From assembly GCF_963259705.1 (NCBI RefSeq), contig NC_081844.1:19453715-19517714 (forward strand): 64,000 bases of DNA, in the 5' to 3' direction. Below the pieces are notes generated by a model. The model searched no databases and was not told the DNA's origin. It saw only the letters and a list, made by a program, of their open reading frames with translations. Position numbers and translations under genes: made by a program. Shown here in pieces: positions 1 to 11,927 of this stretch. Position 1 is the first letter of the stretch, and the number at the start of each line of letters is the position of its first letter. The DNA is from Myotis daubentonii (lineage: Eukaryota > Chordata > Mammalia > Chiroptera > Vespertilionidae).

Positions 1-525
1 TGCAGACAGGCGTCTGCGTCTCTGTTCTGTGTTCCGAGTGTGTTGTTACCGGTGTGTGCCCTGCTGTGTGCACGTGAGCGTGTGCATGCTCCACCCCTAT
101 CACGTGACGCAGCTGCCTCAGCTTGAGCTCCCCCAGCCTGGAATTGGGGCTGCAGATTTGCATCCAGGCGGACTGTCCGGGTGTGCCCGCTTTGGGTTCT
201 GAGGAACATAAATGATAGATGGGGGGCGGGGCCGGCCGCAGTCACCCCCTCCGGGCACAGCCCTAGGGTGTAGGGTTACAGCCTGACCTGGGGCACAGGG
301 GTATCCTCATCCTGGCTTCTCTGAACTCCTTCCTGAAATACACTCCCCTTCCCCCACCTTTCAAGGTCACATCAGGCCCTCTGCCCTGGGTTCCACAGTT
401 AGTAGTACTGGGGCTTCTGGTGGAACGCTAGTTCCTCTCTGTGGCTCTAGAGTTTCCTCCATCCTGGGCCTGGACCTGGGGATGGCAGAGGACCCCTCAC
501 ACTAGCCTGTGCCCCACATTCCCAG
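1..525 (+). other. RAB3A: RAB3A intron 1, 3' part
   Basis: No coding exon is visible here. The stretch ends in a pyrimidine-rich acceptor whose AG (524-525) directly precedes the RAB3A start codon. This fits the known gene structure with a non-coding first exon, which would lie left of the window. The promoter of RAB3A is therefore not in view. Confidence 0.7.
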
Positions 526-3855
<3,330 letters not shown>

Positions 3856-3976
3856 GAGCTGGCCTACCCACCCCCGCCCTGCCCTCCCCAACCACCTCCC
3901 GGCCCCTCCTGACCACGGGCACAAGACCCTGCCCCGACCGAGCCGTAGCCCGTCACCCTTATTTATTATTGTAGCT

Positions 3977-3995
3977 ATTTATTTATTTATTTATT
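3977..3995 (+). promoter_or_regulatory. RAB3A: AU-rich element in the RAB3A 3' UTR
   Basis: Four overlapping ATTTA pentamers within the RAB3A 3' UTR, about 120 nt after the stop codon. AU-rich elements of this form commonly set mRNA stability and translation. On the opposite strand the same bases read as repeated AATAAA, a polyadenylation hexamer, which could also serve MPV17L2 transcripts arriving from the right. Which use is real cannot be told from sequence. Confidence 0.5.
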
Positions 3996-4446
3996 GGCGA
4001 TATCCCCTGGGGGTCGGCACCACCACCCCCTGCACCCCACCCTGTACATACAGCCCTGTCTCTGCTCTGCCGTGGCGTGTTGTTGCCCCGCGAACTCACC
4101 ACTCATCCTCTTCTCCAGACCCCACCTTTTTAAAAAGTCACCCCATCTATAGCTGTTTTGAAGAGGGGGCCAGATGACACCGGAGGGCAGGGTGACCAGG
4201 TGATGTCAGGCAGCCAGGCCTGTCAGCCCCTTGGCCACAGTGGGATCTCAGCATGGGCCACAGGATGGGTCAGAGCCTGACAGTGGCCCACCTCGCTCCT
4301 GGTCCCAAGTTTTACCTTCTTATTTTTAAGCGGGGGCTGCAGTGGTTCCTCACGAACCTGGGGATACCCCCACAGACCTGACGTCATGAGTGTCAAATGT
4401 GCTCCCAGTTCTCCCAGGAGATGTCATGACAACACTACACACACCC

Positions 4447-4452
4447 AATAAA
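4447..4452 (+). terminator. RAB3A: RAB3A polyadenylation signal
   Basis: Canonical AATAAA about 590 nt after the RAB3A stop codon; it is the only good hexamer on the plus strand after the AU-rich block. It would end the 3' UTR near 4470. Confidence 0.7.
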
Positions 4453-4469
4453 ATGGATGGACGATGCTA

Positions 4470-5258
4470 TGTCTATGAGTGCTGCCTGCCAGCGCTGGCT
4501 ATGCTCATCTGTGAGACTTTCAGTTACAGAGAGAATTTAATGAAGTTTCCACAGCCCACAATCAGAACATGGCCCTGGTGCTGCCCAGGCCAGGCCCTGC
4601 TGAGTGGACAGGCAATGTCCCCACCTTTGTTCCAGGGCTCAGAGCCCAGCCCAGCCCAGCAGTTTTGAGGGCTTGGGACTGGCTGGGCGGCCGGGGCCCA
4701 GTGCTGAAGATGGGACATCCTGGTCATAGGGGCTCCCAGTGAGAAGACCTGGGGGATGACTGTCCATCTTCATGGTTATGTTCCAGATGGGAAGACGAAG
4801 GCCTGGTAGTGGGCTTGGAAGGGGCAGCCCAGCCAGATGCCCAGGGGTGGGGGTGGGGGTGGGGCTGGAATTCAGCCCAGGACCCTGCCCTGCTTTGGGC
4901 CCATCCCCCTTCCCACCCAGGTGGGTGGTCAGCTGGAATCAGTTTTGCCTCATCTGGCATCTAGTCGAGGGGGTGGGGCAACTCTGTCCTCACCGGGCCA
5001 CCCATGCTGGGGTGTCAGGGTGCCTGGGGTCGATCCACACAACAGGGTCTGGTCACATGCCACCTTCATCCCTTCCTCCGGCTCCTCACCACGCCCTCCC
5101 TTGTCTGGGGGTTGAAGTCAGCCTCACTGAAAAGATGAGGCAGGGACCTGGCTAAGGCCCTGTTGGACTGCTGAGAGGGGCTCGGTCTTCCCCCTGCTGG
5201 TGATCAGCTTCCCGCCTGCCAACCGTGGGGTGCGGATTGTCAAGGGCACAGGAGGCCC
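4470..5258. other. RAB3A / MPV17L2 convergent 3' junction
   Basis: No further open reading frame of note. On the minus strand this should be MPV17L2 3' UTR. An ATTAAA variant poly(A) hexamer on the minus strand at 4536-4541 is a candidate end for MPV17L2. The two transcripts would then stop within about 50 bp of each other. A run of G4-G5 blocks at 4845-4864 on the plus strand fits a G-quadruplex consensus. Confidence 0.45.
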
Positions 5259-7243
5259 TCACCCCGGAGGGGAGCTGGACTGCCATTTGGGGCTCACATG
5301 TGTGGCCCCTGAGAAGTTTCCTGGGTGCCTGGTCTGTCCCCTGCGTTCACCCGGTACTTCAGGTAGGAAAGGTACGTGTCCCAGCCCAGTGTCAGGCCAT
5401 TGATGTAGGTGACTCGGAACTGGGGGGGCACAAAGAGGAAGTTCACCAGCTGCGCCGCAGGCCACACGCACCAGTCAGCCTGTGGGGAGGGACAGAGCGT
5501 GGTAAAGGGTGGGCCCCGGGAGCCGTGGGGGGAGGAGAATGAACGGGGCGGTGGGGCTCGGGGTACCATGCCCACCTTGTAGAATTCCCAGAACTTGTCC
5601 CGAAGCTCCTGGCAGCTCTCCTCCAGGGACTGGCCCTCTAGGCTGCCAATACCTGGGGAAGAGATGAGCATGTCAAAGGTTAGGGAGTCCTGATGATGGA
5701 GCCCGAGGGGAATGACCGGAGAGACACAATGTCCCGGGCAGAGGAACCTGACACTTAAAGGCCTGTAGGCGTGTGGTGGGTGTGGAGAAACCACAGGTGG
5801 GGGGGGGGGGGGTCACAGTGACAGGTCCATCTGAAGGACAGGGACACACCCTTCCTGATGCTGAGGCTGTTTTATTACCTGTCCTTCACCGATGAGGAAG
5901 CTAAGCCTGTGGGGTGGGGAACAGGTGAGGACTTTCTTCCTGGAGGCAAAGGCTGGGGTGAATGCCCCATCGGCTCTTCTTCCTTCAGGCCATCCCTCTA
6001 CCGGCTGACGCCTTCAGGTCTCTGCCGAGTTCCTCTCCTCTGGGAACCCCTTCGCCCCTTCCCGCCAGAGCAGCCCCATCAGACCCCGTCCCCATCCCTC
6101 CTGCACTTAGTGCCATCGTCTGTGCTTCTGCCACTCACACCTGCCCCCACGAGGTCTGTCCTGTGACCCAGCCTCCAGTCCGGGACCACCCACCAAGGGA
6201 GGTGCATCCGAAATGCCCCTGGCGTCCCCCCTAACACAAGGCTGGCTCGGCCCCTCCTGGCCTAGGAGGGTTTGCAAAGCTCAAGCTCATGGGGCTCCTT
6301 ACCCAAGAAGTACCAGACACCCAGCAAGGGCGAGGCCACCAGCTGGTCGACGAGGACCTTCCTGAGGACGTTTGGAAGTCCACGGAGGCCGGACGCAGGG
6401 AGCAGGCGGTCCAGCCAGAGGTACCAGTAGTGTAGGAAGGGGCCCATGCTGCAGCCCACAGCAAACATGCTCACTGAGGGCAGTCCAAGGGGCGGGGGGC
6501 AGGTCAGTACCTTAACCTCCCGCCCACTCTCCCTGGGGAAGCCCAGCGCCCTCCAGAGACCACCCAGATGGTCTCCCACTGCCAGGCTCCATCCCAGGGG
6601 CTGCTTTTACATCTCACCGCCTCCCTTCACCGCCCTGCAGAGGATTCTACCATCGCCCCTATTTCCAGAGAAGGAAACCGAGGCCAGGGCACACGCCCAG
6701 GCTGCCGGGGTCCACCCCCGGGTGCAAGGTCCCAGGCTGAGTGCTCATCCCTCAATGCAGGAGGCAGGGAAGCAGACGAAGGGGTGGGCGGGGACGAGAC
6801 CCGAAGGGTGGGAGTGGATGGACACGCTCCGAGTTGGAGGAAATGGAGCCTGGGGAAGGGATGGGGCAGAGGCCCGGGTGGGAGGGGAGACCCGGGTAGC
6901 GGCTGTCAGGTTGTAGGGTGCGCGCGGAGATCAAGGGTCCTGCCGGGGACTCGGCCCGCGGGTTAGGGGTCATGGCCCGCGGGTACGGTCCAGGGGTTTC
7001 CAAATCTGGGGTCGGGTCAAAGGTTCCCTGGGGTCAAGGACTAGCAGCCTTCTCACCTGAGCGCCGGGGGTCGAACTTCTGGCCCGGCCGGGCGCGGATC
7101 TCCCAGGACTGGCGCGCGCCGTCCCCGGCCGCCATGAGAACGCCACAGCCCAGCGTGTTGGTGAAGAGCAGCGCGCGGCCTTGGAACATGGGCTGCCCCG
7201 CTGCCCACAGGCCGCGCAGCCAGCGCCAGCCACCCGACGCCAT
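5259..7243 (-). CDS. MPV17L2: MPV17L2, Mpv17/PMP22-family mitochondrial membrane protein
   Basis: Mpv17/PMP22-family inner-membrane protein; the human protein is known to be needed for mitochondrial ribosome assembly. Coding exons on the minus strand are 7057-7243, 6303-6473, 5576-5652, 5351-5479 and probably 5259-5279, giving about 194 aa against 206 in human. The start is the first ATG in the CpG island and opens with [13 protein letters not shown], a basic, Arg/Trp-rich stretch that would suit a mitochondrial targeting region. Family signatures are the central [12 protein letters not shown] block in exon 2 and [20 protein letters not shown] in exon 4. The C-terminus is uncertain. Splicing to 5279 adds six residues (SSSPPG). 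If the last intron is kept, the frame runs to a stop near 5294 and adds 18 different residues. The human tail in this position is longer, so this end is evolving freely. Confidence 0.93.
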
Positions 7244-7465
7244 CGCGCGCGGGGATCCAGGGACCGGCGCTCCGGGCCACCCTGCCCGCGGCGACCAATC
7301 GTGCGTCCCGGCTGCGCCCGGGATGTGCTGACTGCTTGGTGCTCCACTTTGCCCGCCCTGAGAGGTCTTATCCAATGAAAGGCCGACATCCTACCCCTTG
7401 GCCAATCCCTAAACGAAGACGGGCATAGCCGTATGGACCAATCACAAGCCACGCTTGCCAATAGC
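7244..7465 (-). promoter_or_regulatory. MPV17L2: MPV17L2 CpG-island promoter with five CCAAT boxes
   Basis: Immediately upstream of the MPV17L2 start lie five plus-strand CCAAT pentamers at 7295-7299, 7372-7376, 7402-7406, 7438-7442 and 7458-7462. Spacings are 77, 30, 36 and 20 bp. NF-Y binds CCAAT boxes in either orientation. There is no TATA box. The CpG-rich part continues leftwards into exon 1 and intron 1 (about 6900-7330). Confidence 0.7.
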
Positions 7466-7530
7466 TGACGTATCACCTCGTTTCCCCGCCCCTTTCTGCA
7501 CTGGCCTAAGGGTAACTGTCGTCACATTCT

Positions 7531-7750
7531 TTTTTTTTTTTTTAAATATGTTTTTATTGATTTCAGAGAGGAAGGACTAGGGAAAGAGAGATAGATGAGA
7601 GGGAATCATTGATCAGCTGCCTCCTGCATGCCCCCTACTGGGGATTGAGCCCGCAACTCAGGCATGTGCCCTTGGCTGGAGTCGAACCCGGGACCCTTCA
7701 GTCCACAGGCCGACGCTCTATCCACTGAACCAAACCAGCTAGGGCCTGTG
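7531..7750 (-). repeat. VES SINE, antisense, with perfect target duplication
   Basis: Near full-length VES SINE on the minus strand, with T-rich tail on the left and the complement of the tRNA-like head on the right. It is bounded by a direct repeat GTCACATTCT at 7521-7530 and 7751-7760. It splits the CCAAT-rich region: two further CCAAT boxes (7782-7786, 7834-7838) lie beyond it. Confidence 0.95.
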
Positions 7751-7879
7751 GTCACATTCTTACCATCTCAGACCGCACTGACCAATCTCAGGCCACCATT
7801 ACGCCTGTCATCCCGCCTCCCGCATTGAGATGGCCAATCTTAGACAGTTATCACGCTCTATGGTTTTAGCTCTCCCTAT

Positions 7880-8040
7880 TTCCAGATTCTCGCGAGATTC
7901 CTGAGCAGGCATTCAGGCCAGTGGCCATGTCAGCTACCGGGGCGGAAGTCTAATCCCACAAAGACTCACTGTGTTGGAGGCGGGGCTACAGTTCCGCTAC
8001 GCGCAGCCGCGTGGGAGCCACAGGTCCAGAACTTGACCTT
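7880..8040. promoter_or_regulatory. Promoter-like block with TCTCGCGAGA and ETS motifs
   Basis: Contains the exact palindrome TCTCGCGAGA at 7888-7897 (the CGCG element bound by BANP in known CpG-island promoters), a GCGGAAGT ETS/GABP core at 7942-7949 and an SP1-type GGCGGGGC near 7979. No recognisable gene begins here. It may be an outlying MPV17L2 promoter or the start of a non-coding transcript going right. Confidence 0.45.
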
Positions 8041-8217
8041 GGTCTTGGCTGTTACCTGGGCTTCTGACCGTAGTTCCACCATAGTAATGAGAGTGGTAGG
8101 CACTGTTCCAAGCTCTGCTGCTGCACAAATAACTGTACACCCATGCTACTTCCCGTGTTACTTACTGTAAGGGAAAATGTGAGTTTCAACGGAAACCTAT
8201 GCATTCACCTACAGGAA

Positions 8218-8500
8218 TAGGGTGTCACAAACTACAGTCTGCCGGCCAAATCCTGCCACTGCCTCTTTTTGTGAAGCCCACAAACTAAGAATGTTTCTTA
8301 CATTTTTGCATTGGTCAGGGAAAAATCAAAATAATATGGGGCATGTGAGAATTATATGAAATTCAAACTTCTGTGCCCATTGGTTTGTGTTGCTTACTGT
8401 CATTCCAATGAGGTGTTTCAACAAAGACTTTGGCCTGTAAAAACTAAACTGTTTATTATATGGCACTTTACCCCCCAAAAATTGCCCTTCGGCATATTCT
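8218..8500 (+). repeat. Degraded DNA-transposon-like relic
   Basis: Opens with a degraded CAAACTACAGTCTGCCGGCCAAATCC-type text (positions 8228-8254), typical of old Charlie-group hAT elements found across mammals. The right end and any target duplication are not recognisable. Confidence 0.35.
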
Positions 8501-8548
8501 GATTCTGATTCTATGGACACTTTTGTTAACTTAAAAACATTTAATCCT

Positions 8549-9170
8549 GTAAAGAATTTTTGTGAGTTTATTTGAGCCAAACTGTCGACAATTGCCAGGA
8601 AGCAGAGTCAACGGATTGAGATAATGCTCCAGAGAATGGCAGTTCTTTTCATCTATTTTATACATTGCAATCAAAGGAGGGGACATAGATGGGTTACAAG
8701 AAATACCTTGGTGATAGACTAGAGAGGAGGGAGAAAGCAAAGAGGGGGGAACCTCTGGGGTTGGGTTAAAAGTAAAATGATAGACACATACTTAGGTGGG
8801 TGCAGATAATTAACCGTCAACAATTAACATAACAAAAACAATGAAGGAATTTGTGGTATCTTTCCTGGCGCCCAGGCACATTAGGTTGTGCCCCAAGGAG
8901 TCCAGAAAAAGGGGAAGTTACAAGTTACCCAAACATTTCAAGGGTATGTTATCTTAGATGCAAAAAGACAGTTAGGCTCAGTTAAGGTAAAGGTTGACCT
9001 TGCCAGTGAAGATACTGGCCTAGGAGATGACTACCCACCATAACTGCTTTTAGTTAAAAGTTTAATTCAAACCATCCTTTGTGGTTACTTTAGGTCTTTG
9101 GGTTTGCAAGCCCACCTGCAGACCTTCCCTGAGCTTGTCAGGTTAGCATGTGGCCCCTTTCGTCCACATT
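8549..9170 (-). mobile_element. Probable solo LTR, antisense (ERVL-like)
   Basis: Read on the minus strand it starts TGTGGACG, ends TTTACA, and carries AAATAAACTC shortly before the 3' end, as LTRs do (TG...CA termini and a poly(A) signal close to the end). No internal retroviral genes are next to it, so it would be a solo LTR. No clear short target duplication. Family assignment is inference from general form only. Confidence 0.4.
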
Positions 9171-9211
9171 TTTTATAAACTGTAGTTATAACTAGCAACA
9201 GCAAGAAATAA

Positions 9212-9697
9212 TTGTTAGGTCGCCGAAGGAGGAACGCACGAGCCAGAGTAGTGAGGGATTTTATCCGATCATCCGCACACCAGATGGCTGAGCTTGGATG
9301 GCTCCAGCACCCAGGGAGGGGAGTCAGCGGCTTTTAAAGGACTTTTGGCGGGATTTTTCCCCTGGGCGGAGACTTCTGTATGCAGACCCGGAGGGGAGAG
9401 AGTGGAATGTGGTCACCGCAAGTGCAATGTGGTCTTCAGCAAAGGGAATGTCCATAGTGAAATAACCTGTAAAGCCAATTCCTGGGGGAGGGGTGTCAAC
9501 TCAATTGCCTGGGTCAAACCTAACAATGATTTTTGCCTATGGACATGCAAATGAGTTCTGCCAGGTGGAAAGACATTCTCCCCCCAGTTATTTTTGCCGT
9601 ACTTTGCATATCCATTTTAATGTGTTTGTTCTTTGGACCTCCTTTAAAATGGTGTTAACACCTGACCATTTGTCCTCATTTATAATAAGTTAACAAC
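9212..9697 (-). mobile_element. Probable second solo LTR, antisense
   Basis: Minus-strand reading begins TGTTGTTAAC and ends GACCTAACA. It has a TTTAAA TATA-like box about 130-140 bp before the end and GGATAAAATCCC between the two. This order (TATA, R region, poly(A)-like hexamer, CA) fits an LTR of a gammaretrovirus-like endogenous element. No gag, pol or env sequence adjoins. Boundaries approximate. Confidence 0.42.
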
Positions 9698-10032
9698 AAT
9701 TTTAATCACATGCTCATTTTTACATCTGTTTGAGAGTCACGATTTTACCTTTTTTTGGTAAAATTATCCTTCAGCACTTAACTGCTGTCAAGTACCTCAG
9801 CCTGGCATTACAGACTAGATTTTACTGCATCTTGGTGGAAATCTTCCAACATGGTTAAAAAAGTCAAATTTTGGTTCACACGACAGTCAGGTAAACTTTA
9901 TCAACAACCACATTCAAGAAACCAGGTTTCACTTTGGGCAGCTGATGTTTACAAAATCTTCACAGGAAAACTGGTTCATAACTGCCTTGCAGGTTCAGTC
10001 TTACAGGTCGATCCCGACACAACACGATCCTT

Positions 10033-10497
10033 GTAATATTTGAGGGATGTAGGAAACAGGCCTCTGTGATCCATCCTCAGCACAGTCAACGTTTAATGGA
10101 AACGGTCTCTGAATTTCCCCAGGGCAAACGGAATGGAGAGAGGAAGGAAGAGGACATAAGAACAAAGAACTGTGTACCTGAGCCAGCATCGTGGTGGAAA
10201 TCCCCGAGGCCCTGCCTCAACTACACAGGGGTAAGTGGAGACAACTAGAAAAGGCCTCAGCCCATTTTTAAAAAATAACCCAACAAGACTTGGGAAACTG
10301 TAAACTCCATAGTACTCAACCAATGAGGAACCGGGGGAGGGACTCTCGCACCTTAGGGATAAATAGGCTGTGATCCCTACTCCATGTGTGCCTGTACAAC
10401 CTGCTCTCAAGAATATGATAAAGACCTCATTTTCGCCATACTTCTGTCTCCTAGTTCACTATTTTAATTTGGACAGCTGAACATTTCTCACAGGGGC
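10033..10497 (+). mobile_element. Probable solo LTR, sense
   Basis: Contains a CCAAT box, a GATAAATAG TATA-like box near 10360, a GATAAAG hexamer about 65 bp later and a terminal TTTCTCA. The left edge is uncertain (a TGTAATATTTGAGG start at 10033 is one choice). No retroviral coding sequence is present. Three LTR-like pieces in 2 kb make this the main ERV-derived part of the window. Confidence 0.38.
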
Positions 10498-10511
10498 TAT
10501 CAAGAAGAAAG

Positions 10512-10714
10512 AAGCCTTGCCTGGCCGGCGTGGCTCAGTGGTTGAGCATCAACCTGTGAAACAGGAGGTCATGGTTCTAGGTTCTGTTCCTGGTCAGGGC
10601 ACATGCCCAGGAGGGGGCATGCAGGAGGCAGCTGATGATTCTTTCTCATCAATGTTTTTATCTTTTTCTCCCTCTCCCTTCCTCTCTCTGAAATCCATTT
10701 TTTAAAAAAGAAGA
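10512..10714 (+). repeat. VES-type SINE
   Basis: tRNA-like head with box A (TGGCTCAGTGGTTGAG) and a B-box-like segment, then the GGCATGCAGGAGGCAGCTGAT middle block and a CT-rich, A-rich tail. The 'TTGAGCATCAACC' head marks a different subfamily from the TAGAGCGTCGGCC copies. Confidence 0.9.
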
Positions 10715-10718
10715 AAGT

Positions 10719-10890
10719 AGCCCTGGCTGGGTAGCTCAGTTGATTAGAGCATTATCCCAAAACGCAAAGGTTGTGGGTTCTATCCCCAGTGAGGGGACAT
10801 ACAAGAATCAACCAGTGAACACATAAATAAGTGGAACAAATCAATGTTATTTTTTTCTCTCTAATCAATAAAATAATTTTAGTAAAAAAA
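10719..10890 (+). repeat. Diverged VES-related SINE
   Basis: Head reads GCCCTGGCTGGGTAGCTCAGTTG. The middle lacks the GGAGGCAGCTGAT block and has ACATAAATAAGTGGAACAA instead, a variant shared with the SINE at 53046. This looks like a distinct, older subfamily. Confidence 0.85.
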
Positions 10891-10896
10891 GAATTT

Positions 10897-11108
10897 GCGA
10901 CCTAACCGGTTTGGCTCAGTGGATAGAGCGTCGGCCTGCGGGCTGAAGGGTCCCAGGTTCGATTCCAGTCAAGGGCATGTGCCTTGGTTGCAGGTACATC
11001 CCCAGTAAGGCAGCTGATTGGTGTTTCTCGCTCATCGATGTTTCTAACTCTCTATCCCTCTCCCTTCCTCTCTGTAAAAAAATCAATAAAATATATTTTT
11101 TAAAAAAT
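10897..11108 (+). repeat. VES SINE (TAGAGCGTCGGCC subfamily)
   Basis: Third head-to-tail SINE in 600 bp. It has intact box A and box B (GGTTCGATTCC), the CATCGATGTTTCTAACTCTC segment and an A-rich tail. Confidence 0.93.
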
Positions 11109-11311
11109 TTGCCAAGAGGCATAGATACTGCAAGGTGAAACCTGGTCGTTTCTCATCTTTAGTTAACCAATGATAGAGGCTTTTCAAAGTCCAACCTGAG
11201 ATTCCTTACAGAAACTTCCAGCAAAGCAGACAGAATGCCTGCTGCATCCTGGTAAATTATCAGGGAAAATCTAATTAGACCTGCCAAGGAAGTCCTTTCT
11301 TTGATATCCTT

Positions 11312-11483
11312 TTTTAAATATATATATTTCTTATTGATTTCAGAAAGCAAGGGAGATAGAAACATCAATGATGAGAGGGAATCATTGATTGCCTGCCTCC
11401 TGAACGCCCCCTACTGGGGAATGGAACTTTGATCTCCTGGTTCATGGACTGACACTCAGCCACTGAGCTATACCAGCTGGACA
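11312..11483 (-). repeat. VES-type SINE, antisense
   Basis: Complementary copy, with a T/A-rich tail on the left and GCTATACCAGCTGGACA (complement of the head) on the right. Moderately diverged. Confidence 0.85.
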
Positions 11484-11499
11484 TTATCCTTTTTAACAA

Positions 11500-11725
11500 A
11501 AGGGACAACACAAATATTATTCGACCCTAACAAAATAGAAGGAAACCTTGCTATTTGTGATAATATGGGGGAACCTGGAGGATACGATGCGGAGTGAAAT
11601 AAGTCAGAGGACAAATATTGTATGATTTTATTTATATGTGGAATTTAAAAAAGTAAAACTCATAGAAACAAAAGAACAGCAGTTGTCACAGGCCGGAGGA
11701 TGGGGAAAATGGAAGGATATTGTCA
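11500..11725 (+). repeat. LINE-1 3' end fragment
   Basis: Holds text typical of the 3' end of mammalian L1 elements: GAAACCTTGCTATTTGTGATAA, AACCTGGAGGATA, GAAATAAGTCAGA, TATGTGGAATTTAAAAAA. It is 5'-truncated to about 225 bp and lies just before the IFI30 poly(A) site. Confidence 0.75.
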
Positions 11726-11740
11726 CAATGTCTAGAAGGG

Positions 11741-11746
11741 TTTATT
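11741..11746 (-). terminator. IFI30: IFI30 polyadenylation signal
   Basis: AATAAA on the minus strand, 182 nt after the IFI30 stop codon and the first such hexamer. It gives a short 3' UTR, as usual for this gene. It lies at the edge of the L1 fragment. Confidence 0.65.
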
Positions 11747-11927
11747 AAACTAGTTTCAATGTAGCACCATTCTCAGTGGTAGATTCTCGATCTTGGGGTA
11801 AAATCTGGACTTCATGGAATGTGTAAGTTATCTGGATGATGAGCCATAGCTGCTAAGTCAGGGATCAGAAAAATGAAGGCAGGTGGGAGCTCATCCTTCC
11901 ATCAGCTTCCTCCAAGGGCAACAGCTG

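Noticed and set aside
8549..10497. Intact endogenous retrovirus between the LTR-like pieces
   Set aside because: No gag, pro, pol or env coding similarity was seen in any frame, and the LTR-like pieces differ in sequence and orientation.
10512..11108. tRNA genes
   Set aside because: The A- and B-box-like sequences here and at the other SINEs belong to tRNA-derived SINE heads with CT-rich and A-rich tails; none folds as a complete tRNA with acceptor stem.
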